A DNA stretch of 64,000 nt from the NCBI RefSeq assembly GCF_021462225.1, contig NC_061798.1, positions 27,231,320 through 27,295,319 on the forward strand, in the 5' to 3' direction. The translations under genes were made by a program, and so were the position numbers. The notes beneath the pieces are model-generated. The model searched no databases. It was not told the DNA's origin and saw nothing but the letters and a program-made list of their open reading frames with translations. Origin of the DNA: Girardinichthys multiradiatus (taxonomy: Eukaryota > Chordata > Actinopteri > Cyprinodontiformes > Goodeidae). Numbering within the stretch: position 1 is the stretch's first letter; each line of letters opens with the position of its first letter. Below are positions 63,544-64,000 of this stretch, piece after piece.

Positions 63544-63619
63544 TTAACTACTTTTATAGACTGTAACTGCTTGTAGATTTTGGCCTTTTACAAGCAAGGA
63601 GAGGCATTGCCTAAAAAAC

Positions 63620-64000
63620 AAACTAAGAATGCCAAGTTTGTCCGGCTTTCTCCTCCTCCAGCGGATCCAACTCACCACCAGGTGATGATCAGTGGACAGC
63701 TCAGCCCCTCTCTTCACCCGAGTGTCCAAAACATGTGGCCAAAGGTCTGAAGACACGACAACAAAGTCGATCATCAACCTCCTGCCTAGGGTATCCTGGT
63801 GCCAAATGCACTGATGAACACCCTCGTACTTGAAAATGGTGTTCATTATGGACAATCCGTGAATAGCACAGAAGTCCAATAATGAAATACCACTCAGATT
63901 CAGATCGGGGAGGCCATTCCTCCTAATCATGCCTCTCCAGGTGTCACTGTTGTTTCCCACGTGGGCATTCAAGTCCCCCAGCAGAATTATGGAGTCCCCG
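63620..64000 (-). mobile_element. LINE endonuclease (EEP) fragment, runs off the window
   Basis: An open minus-strand frame (stop near 63544) contains [38 protein letters not shown] and [16 protein letters not shown], then [17 protein letters not shown]. GDxN and STDHHLV are active-site motifs of endonuclease/exonuclease/phosphatase domains of non-LTR retrotransposons. Similarity stops near 63620, where the copy is truncated or rearranged. It lies in panx1 intron 1, antisense. The clade (RTE-like or other) is not certain. Confidence 0.82.

Overview
The window reads as nuclear DNA of a ray-finned (teleost) fish. Genes are split into short exons with GT-AG introns. Dinucleotide microsatellites are long. 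The introns and spacers are full of teleost-type Tc1/mariner elements, L2- and CR1/Rex-like LINE fragments, tRNA-derived SINEs and small inverted-repeat elements. I see no bacterial, phage or CRISPR features. The species cannot be named from the sequence alone.

Four protein-coding genes were rebuilt by joining exons in phase. (1) The last exon of mpv17l (+, 1047-1280). (2) All six coding exons of bmerb1 (+, 9737-25474; 199 aa, ending in a CAVM prenylation box). (3) All 26 coding exons of marf1 (-, 55901 down to 31781; 5,424 nt, 1,807 aa), with an NYN ribonuclease domain, two RRMs and eight LOTUS/OST-HTH domains. (4) The first coding exon of panx1 (+, 62651-62831). Human chromosome 16p13.11 has the same order and orientation for MPV17L, BMERB1 and MARF1, so this is a conserved vertebrate block. 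In human the next gene is NDE1; here it is panx1. bmerb1 and marf1 are tail-to-tail; marf1 and panx1 are head-to-head.

Layout: 1-1.3 kb mpv17l end; 2.9-3.5 kb LTR-like element; 4.7-6.3 kb large foldback element; 6.5-7.5 kb degenerate repeats and nested palindromes; 9.4-9.8 kb (GT)n tract, GC-rich promoter and bmerb1 exon 1; 9.8-25.5 kb rest of bmerb1, with an apparently intact Tc1 transposon in intron 2; 25.5-31.8 kb convergent spacer with old Tc1 relics and one perfect hairpin; 31.8-55.9 kb marf1, with a full-length-like L2 LINE in intron 1, a 15-bp minisatellite in intron 20 and Tc1 relics in several introns; 57.1-61.9 kb a pile-up of five Tc1-like copies; 62.65 kb panx1 start; right edge, a LINE endonuclease fragment.

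The genes do not form an operon or pathway. MPV17L is an organelle membrane protein, BMERB1 a small prenylated bMERB protein, MARF1 an RNA-degrading regulator in the germ line, and PANX1 a plasma-membrane channel. The most unusual material is non-coding: the recently inserted Tc1 with identical 200-bp ends, the CRE-bearing foldback, the E-box/AP-1 tandem repeat inside a palindrome, the splice-donor-like minisatellite, and one marf1 intron that is almost entirely transposon.
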